64,000 nt of DNA, from positions 4,898,001 through 4,962,000 of the forward strand of contig NZ_CP025085.1 in assembly GCF_002847015.1 (NCBI RefSeq). Direction: 5' to 3'. Below are positions 38,213-48,194 of this stretch, one piece after another (positions within the stretch are counted from its first letter, which is position 1; each line of letters opens with the position of its first letter). This DNA is from Prodigiosinella confusarubida (GTDB lineage: Bacteria; Pseudomonadota; Gammaproteobacteria; Enterobacterales; Enterobacteriaceae). The notes below the pieces were generated by a model. It had not been told where the DNA came from, made no database searches, and worked only from the letters and a program-made list of their open reading frames with translations. The translations under genes were made by a program, and so were the position numbers.

Positions 38213-38356
38213 GGGAATACCTACGCGATTTGGATACTTTAATGTTGCCAGAAGCGCCGACGATAGGATAGCTTGTTGCGTTGATTTATGATTGTCCTTT
38301 TTGTGACCATCCAACACACCATCAATTCATCGTTACCCGCTGGAAAGGATTTACCC

Positions 38357-39334
38357 ATGTCGAACCATTTAACCTATCGAGATCTACCGACAGAAATCAA
38401 CTGTTGGCCGAATCTGCCGCTCTCACTGAGTGGCGATGAAGTCATGCCTCTCGATTATCGGGCTGGCTACACTGGTTGGTTGCTGTATGGGGATGTGCTC
38501 GATAAATATCTACTTTCCCGGGTTCAGCAACACCTCGGCGATCCACTGGTCGTCGTCAGCGCCTGGAGTGTAGATGATTATCAGGTGGTGCGACTGGCCG
38601 GTATATTGACACCTCGCGCCACCCAAGTCGCCCATGACCTGGGGCTCGATGTCGCTGAAATGGACAATATGCCCAGCCTGCGCGCGCCAGGTTTACTGGT
38701 GATGGATATGGACTCGACGGCCATTCAGATTGAGTGTATTGATGAGATTGCCAAACTGGCCGGTACTGGCGAGATGGTAGCCGATGTTACCGAACGGGCC
38801 ATGCGTGGTGAACTGGATTTTGCTGCTAGTCTGCGCCAGCGGGTAGCAACCTTAAAAGGTGCCGATGCCAACATACTGCGTCAGGTTCGGGATAGTCTGC
38901 CTTTGACACCCGGACTGAAAGTGATGGTGAAACAGCTACAGGACGCTGGCTGGTATATTGCTATTGCCTCTGGTGGTTTCACCTATTTTTCCGACTATTT
39001 GCGTGAAGAGCTCGATCTGGTCGCCGCCGTGGCAAATGAAATGGGTATGCGTGACGGTAAACTTACCGGTGAAGTGGTTGGCCCGATTATTGATGCCAGA
39101 TATAAAGCGGATACGCTACGCCAGTTAGCAGAAAAGCTGGAAATACCGGTGAAACAAACGGTGGCTATCGGCGATGGCGCCAATGATCTGTTGATGATTC
39201 AAGCTGCCGGACTGGGCATTGCTTATCATGCCAAGCCCAAGGTTAACGCCCAGACATCAATCAGCATTCGTCATGCCGATCTGACCGGCGTATTGTGTAT
39301 CCTGAGTGGTAGTCTTCGGCACGAAATCCGTTAA
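38357..39334 (+). CDS. serB: Phosphoserine phosphatase
   Basis: A 325-residue HAD-superfamily enzyme that converts phosphoserine to serine. HAD motifs are DMDST (117-121, nucleophile Asp117), IASGG (motif II) and GDGANDLLMIQAAG (motif IV). The N-terminal part resembles E. coli SerB (PLSLSGDEVMPLDY). AAAGGA before the ATG at 38357 fixes the start. It is followed by radA 16 bases later, as in E. coli. Confidence 0.96.
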   Translation: MSNHLTYRDLPTEINCWPNLPLSLSGDEVMPLDYRAGYTGWLLYGDVLDKYLLSRVQQHLGDPLVVVSAWSVDDYQVVRLAGILTPRATQVAHDLGLDVAEMDNMPSLRAPGLLVMDMDSTAIQIECIDEIAKLAGTGEMVADVTERAMRGELDFAASLRQRVATLKGADANILRQVRDSLPLTPGLKVMVKQLQDAGWYIAIASGGFTYFSDYLREELDLVAAVANEMGMRDGKLTGEVVGPIIDARYKADTLRQLAEKLEIPVKQTVAIGDGANDLLMIQAAGLGIAYHAKPKVNAQTSISIRHADLTGVLCILSGSLRHEIR

Positions 39335-39350
39335 TTTATCGAGGTAATCC

Positions 39351-40736
39351 GTGGCAAAAGCAGCCAAACGCGCATTTGTGTGCAATGAGTGTGGCGCCGA
39401 TTATCCACGCTGGCAGGGGCAGTGCAGTGCCTGCCAGGCCTGGAACAGCATTACTGAAGTTCGCCTGGCCGCGGCCGTATCCTCATCGCGAAGCGACCGT
39501 TTCTCTGGCTACGCCGGAGAGAATGCCGGCATCAGCCGGGTACAAAAGCTTTCCGACATCAGTTTGGAAGACCTGCCGCGTTTCTCCACTGGATTCCTGG
39601 AGTTTGACCGCGTACTCGGTGGTGGTGTCGTTCCCGGCAGTGCCATTCTGATTGGCGGAAATCCGGGAGCCGGTAAAAGTACGCTGCTGCTGCAAACGCT
39701 GAGCAAACTGGCCGGACAGATGAAAACATTGTACGTCACGGGTGAAGAATCCCTGCAACAGGTGGCAATGCGTGCCCATCGTCTGGGATTACCGACTCAG
39801 AATATCAATATGCTGTCGGAAACCAGCATTGAGCAGATCTGTCTGATTGCCGAACAGGAACAACCCAGACTGATGGTGATCGACTCCATTCAGGTGATGC
39901 ATCTTGCCGATATCCAGTCCTCCCCCGGCAGTGTGGCGCAAGTGCGAGAAACCGCAGCATACCTGACGCGCTTTGCCAAAACCCGTGGTGTCGCCATTAT
40001 TATGGTCGGGCATGTGACCAAAGACGGTTCATTAGCCGGCCCGAAAGTACTGGAACACTGTATCGACTGTTCCGTCATGTTGGACGGCGATGCCGATTCT
40101 CGCTTCCGTACCCTGCGCAGCCATAAAAATCGCTTCGGTGCGGTTAATGAGCTGGGCGTATTTGCAATGACGGAACAAGGATTGCGGGAAATCAATAATC
40201 CATCGGCTATCTTCCTCAGCCGCGGCGATGAAGTGACTTCCGGCAGTTCGGTAATGGTGGTATGGGAAGGCACCAGGCCATTATTGGTGGAAATTCAGGC
40301 ACTGGTAGATCACTCCATGATGGCTAACCCACGGCGAGTAGCGGTGGGTCTGGAACAAAACCGTTTGGCTATTCTGCTGGCGGTGTTGCACCGTCACGGT
40401 GGTTTACAGATGTCTGATCAGGACGTATTTGTGAACGTCGTTGGGGGTGTGAAAGTCACCGAAACCAGCGCTGACCTGGCGCTATTGCTCTCACTGGTCT
40501 CCAGCCTGCGTGATCGGCCACTGCCGCAAGATTTGGTGGTGTTTGGGGAAGTCGGCCTGGCGGGAGAAATTCGTCCGGTACCCAGTGGTCAGGAGCGTAT
40601 CGCCGAAGCATCAAAGCATGGTTTCAAACGCGCGATTGTGCCTTTCGCCAACATGCCGAAAAAACCACCCACCACCATGCAGGTGTTTGGTGTAAAAAAA
40701 CTGGCCGACGCGCTGGCGATACTCGACGAGCTGTAA
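39351..40736 (+). CDS. radA: DNA repair protein RadA
   Basis: A 461-residue RecA-like helicase that assists branch migration. An N-terminal zinc finger (Cys11, Cys14, Cys25, Cys28), Walker A GGNPGAGKST (about 102-111), the RadA-specific KNRFG motif and the C-terminal Lon-like domain are present. Start is GTG at 39351 after GAGGTAATCC. Nearly colinear with E. coli RadA (460 aa). Confidence 0.97.
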   Translation: MAKAAKRAFVCNECGADYPRWQGQCSACQAWNSITEVRLAAAVSSSRSDRFSGYAGENAGISRVQKLSDISLEDLPRFSTGFLEFDRVLGGGVVPGSAILIGGNPGAGKSTLLLQTLSKLAGQMKTLYVTGEESLQQVAMRAHRLGLPTQNINMLSETSIEQICLIAEQEQPRLMVIDSIQVMHLADIQSSPGSVAQVRETAAYLTRFAKTRGVAIIMVGHVTKDGSLAGPKVLEHCIDCSVMLDGDADSRFRTLRSHKNRFGAVNELGVFAMTEQGLREINNPSAIFLSRGDEVTSGSSVMVVWEGTRPLLVEIQALVDHSMMANPRRVAVGLEQNRLAILLAVLHRHGGLQMSDQDVFVNVVGGVKVTETSADLALLLSLVSSLRDRPLPQDLVVFGEVGLAGEIRPVPSGQERIAEASKHGFKRAIVPFANMPKKPPTTMQVFGVKKLADALAILDEL

Positions 40737-40779
40737 CGGTGCATTTGCTTTGGATTGTCGCGGGCACTCTGTGATATTT

Positions 40780-40797
40780 TGTTTAGTTAGCTAAACA
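40780..40797 (+). promoter_or_regulatory. NadR operator (NadR box)
   Basis: TGTTTAGTTAGCTAAACA is a perfect 18-base palindrome fitting the NadR box TGTTTA-N6-TAAACA. It lies 13 bases upstream of the nadR start codon, which suggests autorepression when NAD is plentiful. Confidence 0.85.
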
Positions 40798-40810
40798 GGA
40801 GTGTCGGACA

Positions 40811-42052
40811 ATGTCACCATACGATTATCTTAAATCTGCTATCAGGCAAAAAGGATGCACCCTACAGCAGGTGGCTGATGCCACGGATATGACAAAAGGC
40901 TATCTCAGCCAGTTAATCAACGCCAAAATAAAAAGCCCCAGCGCCCAAAAACTCGAAGCACTACACCGTTTCCTCGGGCTTGAATTCCCTTATCATCAAA
41001 AAAGCATCGGCGTGGTGTTCGGTAAATTTTACCCGCTACATACCGGCCATATTTATCTGATTCAACGCGCTTGCAGTCAGGTGGATGAACTGCATGTGGT
41101 TTTAGGCTATGACGAACCGCGGGATCGTCTGTTGTTTGAACACAGTTCCATGTCTCAGCAACCTACCGTTAGTGATCGACTGCGCTGGCTGTTACAAACC
41201 TTTAAATATCAGAAAAATATTCATATTCATGCCTTCAATGAACAAGGTATGGAACCTTATCCGCATGGCTGGGATGTGTGGAGCCGGGGTATCAAGAATT
41301 TCATGGTCGAGAAGGGAATCGAGCCTAACTACGTCTACACCAGCGAAGAGCAGGATGCACCACAATACAACGAACATCTGGGCATCGATACTGTGTTGGT
41401 CGATCCTAAACGCTCATTCATGAACATCAGTGGCGCACAGATACGCCAGGACCCCTTCCGTTACTGGGAATATATTCCCACCGAAGTGAAACCGTTCTTT
41501 GTCCGCACGGTGGCGATTCTGGGTGGTGAATCCAGCGGAAAATCCACACTAGTGAACAAACTGGCGAATATTTTCAATACCAGTAGTGCCTGGGAGTACG
41601 GCCGTGACTATGTGTTCTCCCATCTTGGGGGGGATGAAATGGCACTGCAATATTCCGATTACGATAAAATCGCACTAGGTCAGGCACAATATATTGATTT
41701 TGCAATAAAATATGCTAATAAAGTTGCTTTTATCGATACGGATTTCATTACTACTCAGGCGTTTTGCAAAAAATACGAAGGCCGAGAGCACCCGTTCGTA
41801 CAGGCGCTGGTTGAAGAGTACCGTTTCGATCTGGTGATCCTGCTGGAAAACAATACTCCATGGGTCGCGGATGGCTTACGCAGCCTCGGCAGCGCATCAG
41901 ACCGGCAAGCGTTCCAGGATCTGTTGAAAGCCATGTTGATAGAAAACAAGGTGTCGTACGTTGATGTCAGCGACTCTGACTATGATGGCCGTTTCCTGCG
42001 TTGTGTTGAGCTGGTGCAGAACATGCTGGGACACCCACATAGAAATCAATAA
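40811..42052 (+). CDS. nadR: NadR: NAD repressor, NMN adenylyltransferase and ribosylnicotinamide kinase
   Basis: A 413-residue trifunctional protein. The N-terminal helix-turn-helix (about 1-58, LQQVADATDMTKGYLSQLINAK) binds operators. The adenylyltransferase domain has FGKFYPLHTGH (70-80). The C-terminal kinase domain has Walker A GGESSGKST at about 235 and a P-loop kinase body. It represses NAD synthesis genes and links NAD level to salvage. The NadR box right upstream indicates self-control. Confidence 0.96.
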   Translation: MSPYDYLKSAIRQKGCTLQQVADATDMTKGYLSQLINAKIKSPSAQKLEALHRFLGLEFPYHQKSIGVVFGKFYPLHTGHIYLIQRACSQVDELHVVLGYDEPRDRLLFEHSSMSQQPTVSDRLRWLLQTFKYQKNIHIHAFNEQGMEPYPHGWDVWSRGIKNFMVEKGIEPNYVYTSEEQDAPQYNEHLGIDTVLVDPKRSFMNISGAQIRQDPFRYWEYIPTEVKPFFVRTVAILGGESSGKSTLVNKLANIFNTSSAWEYGRDYVFSHLGGDEMALQYSDYDKIALGQAQYIDFAIKYANKVAFIDTDFITTQAFCKKYEGREHPFVQALVEEYRFDLVILLENNTPWVADGLRSLGSASDRQAFQDLLKAMLIENKVSYVDVSDSDYDGRFLRCVELVQNMLGHPHRNQ

Positions 42053-42075
42053 CCTAACCGTAGCATCCTCAGGAT

Positions 42076-42690
42076 TTACCACTGCCAGCAATGAGAAGGT
42101 GTAATAATTTCCGGTAACGCAACATCCCAATTATCCACGGGTAATGCCTCTACCTGCTGGCAATCATGTGCCAGCCCGATGGGATAAGGTCCACGCTGCT
42201 GCCAGTGTTGTAACGTGCGATCATAGAAACCACCACCCATACCCAACCGTTGTCCCCGCGCATCGAACGCCACCAGCGGAGCTAGCAAGATGTCCAGGTG
42301 CGTTGGAGGCAATACCTTGCGGACATCCAGACGTGGTTCCATCACCTTCAAGCGGTTTTGCACCAACTCGGTTTCACTGTCATAGCGTAAAAAAAGCAAA
42401 TGTCCCGGGCTGAATGGGTGCAGCACCGGCAGATAAACCTGTTTTTGCTGCTGCCAGAGCGCCTGAATCAATGGTTGAGTATTTAATTCGCCATCAAACG
42501 AAAGGAAGACTGCCACGCGCGTTGCATGTTGTAAACGGGGATGGCTCATCACCCGTTCTGTTGCCTGACGGGCAAATTCAGCCTGCTGTTCAGCACTGAG
42601 TTGACGGCGACGTTGTCGCACTTCCTGACGAAGAGACTGACGTAACAACTGGTTAGAAAGGGGATTAACTGAAGGAGCGATCACTGGCAT
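42076..42690 (-). CDS. fau: 5-formyltetrahydrofolate cyclo-ligase
   Basis: A 204-residue enzyme that turns 5-formyl-THF into 5,10-methenyl-THF using ATP. Motifs shared with E. coli YgfA are VAVFLSFDGELNTQPL, VYLPVLHPF, and GQRLGMGGGFYDRTL. ATG at 42690 is used; a TTG three codons earlier is an alternative. It lies just after the 6S RNA gene on the same strand, as in E. coli, where the two are co-transcribed. Confidence 0.92.
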   Translation of the reverse strand: MPVIAPSVNPLSNQLLRQSLRQEVRQRRRQLSAEQQAEFARQATERVMSHPRLQHATRVAVFLSFDGELNTQPLIQALWQQQKQVYLPVLHPFSPGHLLFLRYDSETELVQNRLKVMEPRLDVRKVLPPTHLDILLAPLVAFDARGQRLGMGGGFYDRTLQHWQQRGPYPIGLAHDCQQVEALPVDNWDVALPEIITPSHCWQW

Positions 42691-42737
42691 AGAAATCAAC
42701 TACCGTACTGAGTAATTCAGGAAACAAGAGAGGGAAT

Positions 42738-42920
42738 GGAATCTCCGAGATGCCGCCGTAGGCTGTAACCCTTGAACCCATGGTTCAAGGTGAACGCAAC
42801 GTCGCAATCTTAAGGCTTCTCGGCCGAACCGAGCGTGCTCACCAACCACGGATCGTTACATTCTATTGGTATAAATATCGGCTCAGGGGACTGGCCCACT
42901 GGCAAACATCTCAGAGAAAT
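42738..42920 (-). ncRNA. ssrS: 6S RNA
   Basis: About 183 nt on the minus strand. The 5' end ATTTCTCTGAGATG pairs with the 3' end CATCTCGGAGATTCC. Conserved blocks of E. coli 6S are clear: GGGCCAGTCCCCTGAGCCGA near the 5' side and AAGGGTTACAGCCT near the 3' side, forming the open bubble that mimics a promoter and traps sigma-70 RNA polymerase. It sits between zapA and fau as in E. coli. Ends are assigned by comparison with the E. coli RNA. Confidence 0.95.
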
Positions 42921-43003
42921 TTTGTTCTTTACTCGGGTTAACTTTAACACGTCTGGCAACGTAGTGTTACCACAAAATACCGGACTTTTGTCAAAACGCG
43001 ATG

Positions 43004-43333
43004 TTACTCAAACTGTGGGCCTTGGCGTTCTGTAATTTGCCCTTGTTCCAACAACGCCTGTTCAATGGTTTGTTGCAACATACGAATCCGCTGTTCCATG
43101 TTGGTCGCATAATCACGAGTTTTTAATCGTTCCTGCGCCAGTTCATGACACACATTGAGTGCGGCAATAAACACCAATTGCTCAGTGTTCGTGACTCTAG
43201 TGCGAATTTTGAGGTCTTGCAACCGCTGGTTAAGATCTTCCGCCGCCTGATTCAACGCATCCTGTTGTTCTGGCGGGCAATTAACTCTTAACGAACGACC
43301 AAATATTTGAATATCTACCGGTTGTGCAGACAT
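43004..43333 (-). CDS. zapA: Cell division protein ZapA
   Basis: A 109-residue FtsZ-ring stabiliser, the same length as E. coli ZapA. N-terminal [20 protein letters not shown] and the coiled-coil C-terminal half ([20 protein letters not shown]) match. The ATG follows AAGGTGAC. Divergent from ygfB, upstream of 6S RNA, as in E. coli. Confidence 0.96.
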   Translation of the reverse strand: MSAQPVDIQIFGRSLRVNCPPEQQDALNQAAEDLNQRLQDLKIRTRVTNTEQLVFIAALNVCHELAQERLKTRDYATNMEQRIRMLQQTIEQALLEQGQITERQGPQFE

Positions 43334-43522
43334 GTCACCTTCCTGCCTTGTTTCATCTCACGCCCACATAAGATTTTATCCTGTGCCGCCGGGTAAGGGC
43401 CGGTTAAAAGCGGACGCTACTATATATATCCCAAAATATAAGATACAAGCCCTTTCTGGTGTAGCAACGGAGCTTGGTGGTAGCATAACACGAACTCCTT
43501 CTGCCAACGACGACGAATGCGC

Positions 43523-44107
43523 ATGTCTATAGTGAATACATTCCCAGGCTATGAAGCCATTGACCATTTGCTGCAACAACAACAAGTCGCCCTGACGGCC
43601 GCTGAAATGCACGGCCTAATCAGCGGTGTACTCTGTGCCGGTAACCAGGACGACAGCTGGAAAACGCTAGTTTCCGAATTAACCAATGAAGGGCTGGCTT
43701 TTCCGCAAACGCTGGCGCAACCACTGCAACAGCTCTATCAAGTAACCCGCGATACGCTGGAAGATGATGGATTTATGTTCCGGATGTTCCTGCCGGATGA
43801 CACGCAAAATGATGTCAGCGTATTTGATCGCGCCGACGCGTTGGCCGGTTGGGTTAATCATTTTTTGTTGGGGCTGGGCGTTGTGCAGCCACGGTTGGAC
43901 AAAGCCCAGGGTGACCTGAAGGAAGTGATTGACGATCTACGAAATATCGCTCAACTGGGCTATGACGAAGACGAAGACAAAGAAGAACTGGAACAGTCGC
44001 TGGAAGAAATCATCGAGTATGTGCGGGTCGCCGCCATCATGTGCCATAACGAATTTACACATCCGGCAGCCACGGCGCCGGAACAGAAAAAACCGACACT
44101 GCATTGA
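43523..44107 (+). CDS. ygfB: YgfB (UPF0149 family) protein
   Basis: A 194-residue helical protein with the family segments [35 protein letters not shown] and an acidic [20 protein letters not shown] stretch. Start at 43523 ([13 protein letters not shown]) aligns with E. coli MSIQNEMPGYNEM; an ATG two codons earlier lacks support. First gene of ygfB-pepP-ubiH-ubiI. Its function is not settled. Confidence 0.94.
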   Translation: MSIVNTFPGYEAIDHLLQQQQVALTAAEMHGLISGVLCAGNQDDSWKTLVSELTNEGLAFPQTLAQPLQQLYQVTRDTLEDDGFMFRMFLPDDTQNDVSVFDRADALAGWVNHFLLGLGVVQPRLDKAQGDLKEVIDDLRNIAQLGYDEDEDKEELEQSLEEIIEYVRVAAIMCHNEFTHPAATAPEQKKPTLH

Positions 44108-44162
44108 TCACGGCATGCCGCACCACGAGATATGTTCGATGCTGACTATTCAGGAGCAGATG

Positions 44163-45488
44163 ATGAACCAACAAGAATACCTCCGCCGCCGTCTGGCTCT
44201 GCTGGATAAAATGGTTCCCGCCAGTGCTGCGGTTATTTATGCCGCTCCAGAAGCCCAGCGCAACGCCGACAGTGATTACCCCTATCGGCAGAACAGTGAT
44301 TTCTGGTATTTCACCGGTTTTAACGAACCTGAAGCGGTGCTCCTGCTGATTAAGAGTGATGAAAACCACCACCATAGTGTGCTGTTCAACCGCGTTCGCG
44401 ACCTTACGGCGGAGATCTGGTTTGGCCGTCGTTTGGGCCAGGAAGGCGCTCTCGCTACGCTGGGAGTAGACCGTGCCTTACCGTTCGATGAAATCAAGGA
44501 CCAACTGCACTTATTACTGAATGGACTCGATGTGGTCTATCACGCACAGGGACAGTACCACTACGCGGATCAGCAGGTGTTCCACGCGCTGGAGATATTG
44601 CGTAACGGCACCCGTCAGGGCCTCAGTGCACCACCGACCATAACTGACTGGCGCCCGTTGGTGCATGAAATGCGGCTGTTCAAGTCACCACAGGAAATCG
44701 ACATCATGCGCAAGGCGGGGGAGATTACCGCACTGGCGCATACCCGCGCGATGGAGAAGTGTCGTCCAGGCATGTTTGAGTACCAGCTTGAGGGAGAAAT
44801 CCACCATGAGTTTACGCGCCATGGTGCTCGTTATCCTTCTTACAACACCATTGTGGGTAGCGGTGAAAACGCCTGTATTTTGCACTACACCGAAAATGAA
44901 TGTCAGATGCATGACGGTGATCTGGTATTGATCGACGCAGGTTGCGAGTATCAAGGCTACGCAGGCGATATTACCCGCACCTTTCCGGTCAATGGTAAAT
45001 TTACCGCCCCACAGCGGGCTATTTACGACATCGTCCTGGCGTCTGAACGCCGGGCAATCGAACTGTTCGCGCCAGGTCGCAGTATCCGGGACGTGAACGA
45101 AGAAGTGGTGCGCATCATGCTGAACGGGTTGATGAAACTCGGCATTCTACAAGGTGAAATAGAGACACTGATTTCAGAGCAGGCCCATCGCCCGTTCTTT
45201 ATGCATGGTCTGAGCCATTGGCTGGGACTCGATGTGCATGACGTTGGTGACTATGGTTCCACCGACCGCGGTCGCCTACTGGAACCAGGTATGGTACTGA
45301 CGGTAGAACCGGGCTTGTATATATCCCCGAATGCCGATGTTCCATTGCAATACCGTGGTATTGGCATACGAATTGAAGACGATATCGTGATTACCGAACA
45401 CGGTAACGACGTATTGACCGCCGGTGTAGTGAAAGACGCCGATGCCATTGAAGCGCTGATGGCAAACGCTATGGGTAAGATGCAATGA
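44163..45488 (+). CDS. pepP: Xaa-Pro aminopeptidase
   Basis: A 441-residue M24 metallopeptidase that removes N-terminal residues before proline. Metal-site motifs are LIDAGCEYQGYAGDITRTF, HGLSHWLGLDVHD, TVEPGLYI and IRIEDDI. AGGAGCAG precedes two adjacent ATGs (44160 and 44163); the second gives better spacing. Length and sequence match E. coli PepP. Its stop overlaps the ubiH start. Confidence 0.96.
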   Translation: MNQQEYLRRRLALLDKMVPASAAVIYAAPEAQRNADSDYPYRQNSDFWYFTGFNEPEAVLLLIKSDENHHHSVLFNRVRDLTAEIWFGRRLGQEGALATLGVDRALPFDEIKDQLHLLLNGLDVVYHAQGQYHYADQQVFHALEILRNGTRQGLSAPPTITDWRPLVHEMRLFKSPQEIDIMRKAGEITALAHTRAMEKCRPGMFEYQLEGEIHHEFTRHGARYPSYNTIVGSGENACILHYTENECQMHDGDLVLIDAGCEYQGYAGDITRTFPVNGKFTAPQRAIYDIVLASERRAIELFAPGRSIRDVNEEVVRIMLNGLMKLGILQGEIETLISEQAHRPFFMHGLSHWLGLDVHDVGDYGSTDRGRLLEPGMVLTVEPGLYISPNADVPLQYRGIGIRIEDDIVITEHGNDVLTAGVVKDADAIEALMANAMGKMQ

Positions 45489-46663
45489 CCATCATGATTG
45501 TCGGAGGAGGTATGGCGGGTGCCACGCTGGCGCTGGCGATATCCAACCTTTCCCAGGGGAAGATCCCGGTTGATCTGATTGAAGCCCGGTCGCCTTTCGA
45601 ACACCAGCACCCTGGTTTTGATGCCAGAGCCATCGCGCTGGCGGAAGGAACTAGCCAACAGCTGGATGCCATTGGTATCTGGTCATCACTGATGGATGCC
45701 GCGACCCCGATTACCACTGTACATGTCAGTGATCGTGGTCATGCCGGATATGTTTACCTGAACGCCTCAGATTATCGGGTTCCGGCGCTGGGACATGTGG
45801 TGGAACTACACGATGTGGGCAAACGGTTATTCTCCCTACTGCAACAGGCTCCCGGTGTCCGACTGCATTGCCCGGCAACCGTGGTGGACGTCGCCCGCAC
45901 AATAGATAACGCCACATTGACGCTAAATAACGGCATCCAACTCACCGGGCAGCTACTGGTGGCCGCCGACGGTTCCCGCTCTATGCTGGCGCAGGCGTCC
46001 GGTATCGGTTGGCAGCAGCATCCTTATCATCAGATTGCCGTTATCGCTAATGTCATGACCTCACAACCTCATCAAGGACGGGCGTTTGAACGCTTTACCC
46101 AGCACGGCCCACTGGCACTGCTGCCGATGAGCAAGAACCGCAGTTCGCTGGTATGGTGTCATGCACAGGAGCGTCAGGACGACGTCGACAACTGGAGCGA
46201 AGCCGAATTCCGTCATCAGCTACAGTTGGCCTTCGGCTGGCGGTTGGGTGCCTTTACCCACATCGGTGAGCGTCACAGTTATGCGCTAAATCTGCTTACC
46301 GCTACCCGCCACATCAGCCATCGTCTGGCGTTGGTGGGCAATGCGGCACAGACACTGCATCCCATCGCCGGTCAGGGTTTCAACCTCGGATTACGGGATG
46401 TGATGACGCTGGCAGAAACGCTGGTGGATGCGGTTCAACGTGGTGAAGATCCCGGCAGTTATGCAGTGTTGCACCGTTATCAGCAACGACGCCAATCTGA
46501 TCAGGACACAACTGTCGCCATTACCGACGGTCTGGTGCGCATGTTCGCCAACCGCTATTTTGCGCTGGAAGTCGGTCGTAACCTGGGCTTAATGGCCATG
46601 AATAGCCTGCCAGTGCTACGGGATGCGCTTGCGCGCCGTACTCTGGGTTGGGTGGAACGATAA
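45485..46663 (+). CDS. ubiH: 2-octaprenyl-6-methoxyphenol hydroxylase UbiH
   Basis: A 392-residue flavoprotein monooxygenase of ubiquinone synthesis. FAD motifs are MIVGGGMAGATLALA, the DARAIAL segment and GNAAQTLHPIAGQGFNLGLRD. The ATG overlaps the end of pepP (CAATGA), so translation is coupled. Order pepP-ubiH-ubiI is that of E. coli. Confidence 0.95.
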   Translation: MTIMIVGGGMAGATLALAISNLSQGKIPVDLIEARSPFEHQHPGFDARAIALAEGTSQQLDAIGIWSSLMDAATPITTVHVSDRGHAGYVYLNASDYRVPALGHVVELHDVGKRLFSLLQQAPGVRLHCPATVVDVARTIDNATLTLNNGIQLTGQLLVAADGSRSMLAQASGIGWQQHPYHQIAVIANVMTSQPHQGRAFERFTQHGPLALLPMSKNRSSLVWCHAQERQDDVDNWSEAEFRHQLQLAFGWRLGAFTHIGERHSYALNLLTATRHISHRLALVGNAAQTLHPIAGQGFNLGLRDVMTLAETLVDAVQRGEDPGSYAVLHRYQQRRQSDQDTTVAITDGLVRMFANRYFALEVGRNLGLMAMNSLPVLRDALARRTLGWVER

Positions 46664-46700
46664 ACCGCCACAGACGCGGACACACAGGAATTCACTCTTT

Positions 46701-47912
46701 ATGCAATCATTTGACGTGGTAATCGCGGGCGGTGGCATGGTCGGTCTGGCGCTGGCCTGTGGTCTACAAGGCAGTGGACTGCGCGTTGCCGTGCTGGAAA
46801 AGCAGCCGATGGACGAACAACCGTCGGGACCCGACCACACCTTGCGCGTCTCGGCCATCAATACCGCCAGTGAGTATCTGCTGCGACAACTGGGCGTCTG
46901 GCAATCCATTACGGAACAACGTGTCAGCCCTTATAACGACATGTTCGTCTGGGACCAGGACAGTTTTGGTCATATCAGTTTCAGCGGTAAAGAATTTGGG
47001 TTTTCCCATTTGGGCCACATCATTGAAAATAATGTGATTCAACGCGCGTTATGGCAACGAGCATCCCATGCCAGCGACATCACGCTGATGGCGCCAGTCA
47101 CGCTGAAACAGGTAGTCTGGGGCGATAACGAAGCGTTTATCACCCTGGAAGACGGCGGGATGTTAACCGCGCGGCTGGTGGTGGGTGCCGATGGCGCGCA
47201 TTCCTGGCTACGCCAGCACGCTGATATTCCGTTGACATTCCGGGATTACGGTCATCACGCGCTGGTGGCGAATATCCGTACTGTCAACCCGCATCAGTCC
47301 GTCGCCAGACAAGTTTTTCATGGTGACGGGATGTTGGCGTTTCTACCATTAAGCGATCCTTACCTGAGCTCCATTGTCTGGTCATTACCTCCCACGCGAG
47401 CCCAGATGCTGATGGCTCTGCCTGCGGACGAATTCAACAAACAACTGGCAATGGAATTCGATATGCGTCTTGGGTTGTGCCAGGTAGAGAGTCAGCGCCA
47501 ATCCTTCCCGCTGACCGCACGTTATGCCCGCAGTTTTGCTGCTCATCGGCTGGTGTTGATGGGAGATGCCGCCCATACCATTCACCCGCTGGCCGGTCAG
47601 GGTGTAAATCTGGGTTTTATGGACGTCGCCGAATTGATTGCCGAACTGAAACGACTGCAATCACAAGGTAAGGACATTGGGGAATATCTCTACTTACGTC
47701 GCTATGAACGCAAGCGCAAGCACAGCGCCGCGCTGATGCTGGCCAGCATGCAAAGTTTCCGCGATCTGTTCGCAGGCAACCATCCCGCCAAGAAATTACT
47801 GCGTGATATCGGTCTGAAACTGGCGGATACCCTGCCAGGTATAAAAACCACGCTGGTGCGCCAGGCCATGGGGTTAAACGACCTGCCGGCCTGGTTGGAA
47901 GAAAAACAGTAA
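46701..47912 (+). CDS. ubiI: 2-octaprenylphenol hydroxylase UbiI (VisC)
   Basis: A 403-residue FAD monooxygenase that performs the C5 hydroxylation of ubiquinone synthesis. Motifs are VVIAGGGMVGLALACGL, LRVSAINTASEYLL and GDAAHTIHPLAGQGVNLGF. The ATG at 46701 lies 37 bases after ubiH. In E. coli the gcvTHP operon follows; here the rhamnose cluster does. Confidence 0.95.
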   Translation: MQSFDVVIAGGGMVGLALACGLQGSGLRVAVLEKQPMDEQPSGPDHTLRVSAINTASEYLLRQLGVWQSITEQRVSPYNDMFVWDQDSFGHISFSGKEFGFSHLGHIIENNVIQRALWQRASHASDITLMAPVTLKQVVWGDNEAFITLEDGGMLTARLVVGADGAHSWLRQHADIPLTFRDYGHHALVANIRTVNPHQSVARQVFHGDGMLAFLPLSDPYLSSIVWSLPPTRAQMLMALPADEFNKQLAMEFDMRLGLCQVESQRQSFPLTARYARSFAAHRLVLMGDAAHTIHPLAGQGVNLGFMDVAELIAELKRLQSQGKDIGEYLYLRRYERKRKHSAALMLASMQSFRDLFAGNHPAKKLLRDIGLKLADTLPGIKTTLVRQAMGLNDLPAWLEEKQ

Positions 47913-48194
47913 TCGGTTGCCATAGTGGGGCGCGATCCCCGCTATGGACACTCCCCCCACACACACCATCCGGATATTCGCCTCGCTTTCTCACTCGATT
48001 CGTCATTGTGTTGTAAATCTGTGACATTTCCCCGTCATTCCTTTCACCCACTGCCTGCTTGACGAAAGAAGTGGCACGCATCGGAAGGTCAGCTACATTC
48101 CCCGCTCCCTATACTGTGACTGCCTGATGTCACTGGCGCTATTCATACATTGCGCACCTGAGTTTATTAAATATAAAACAAGGGGTTATAGACA

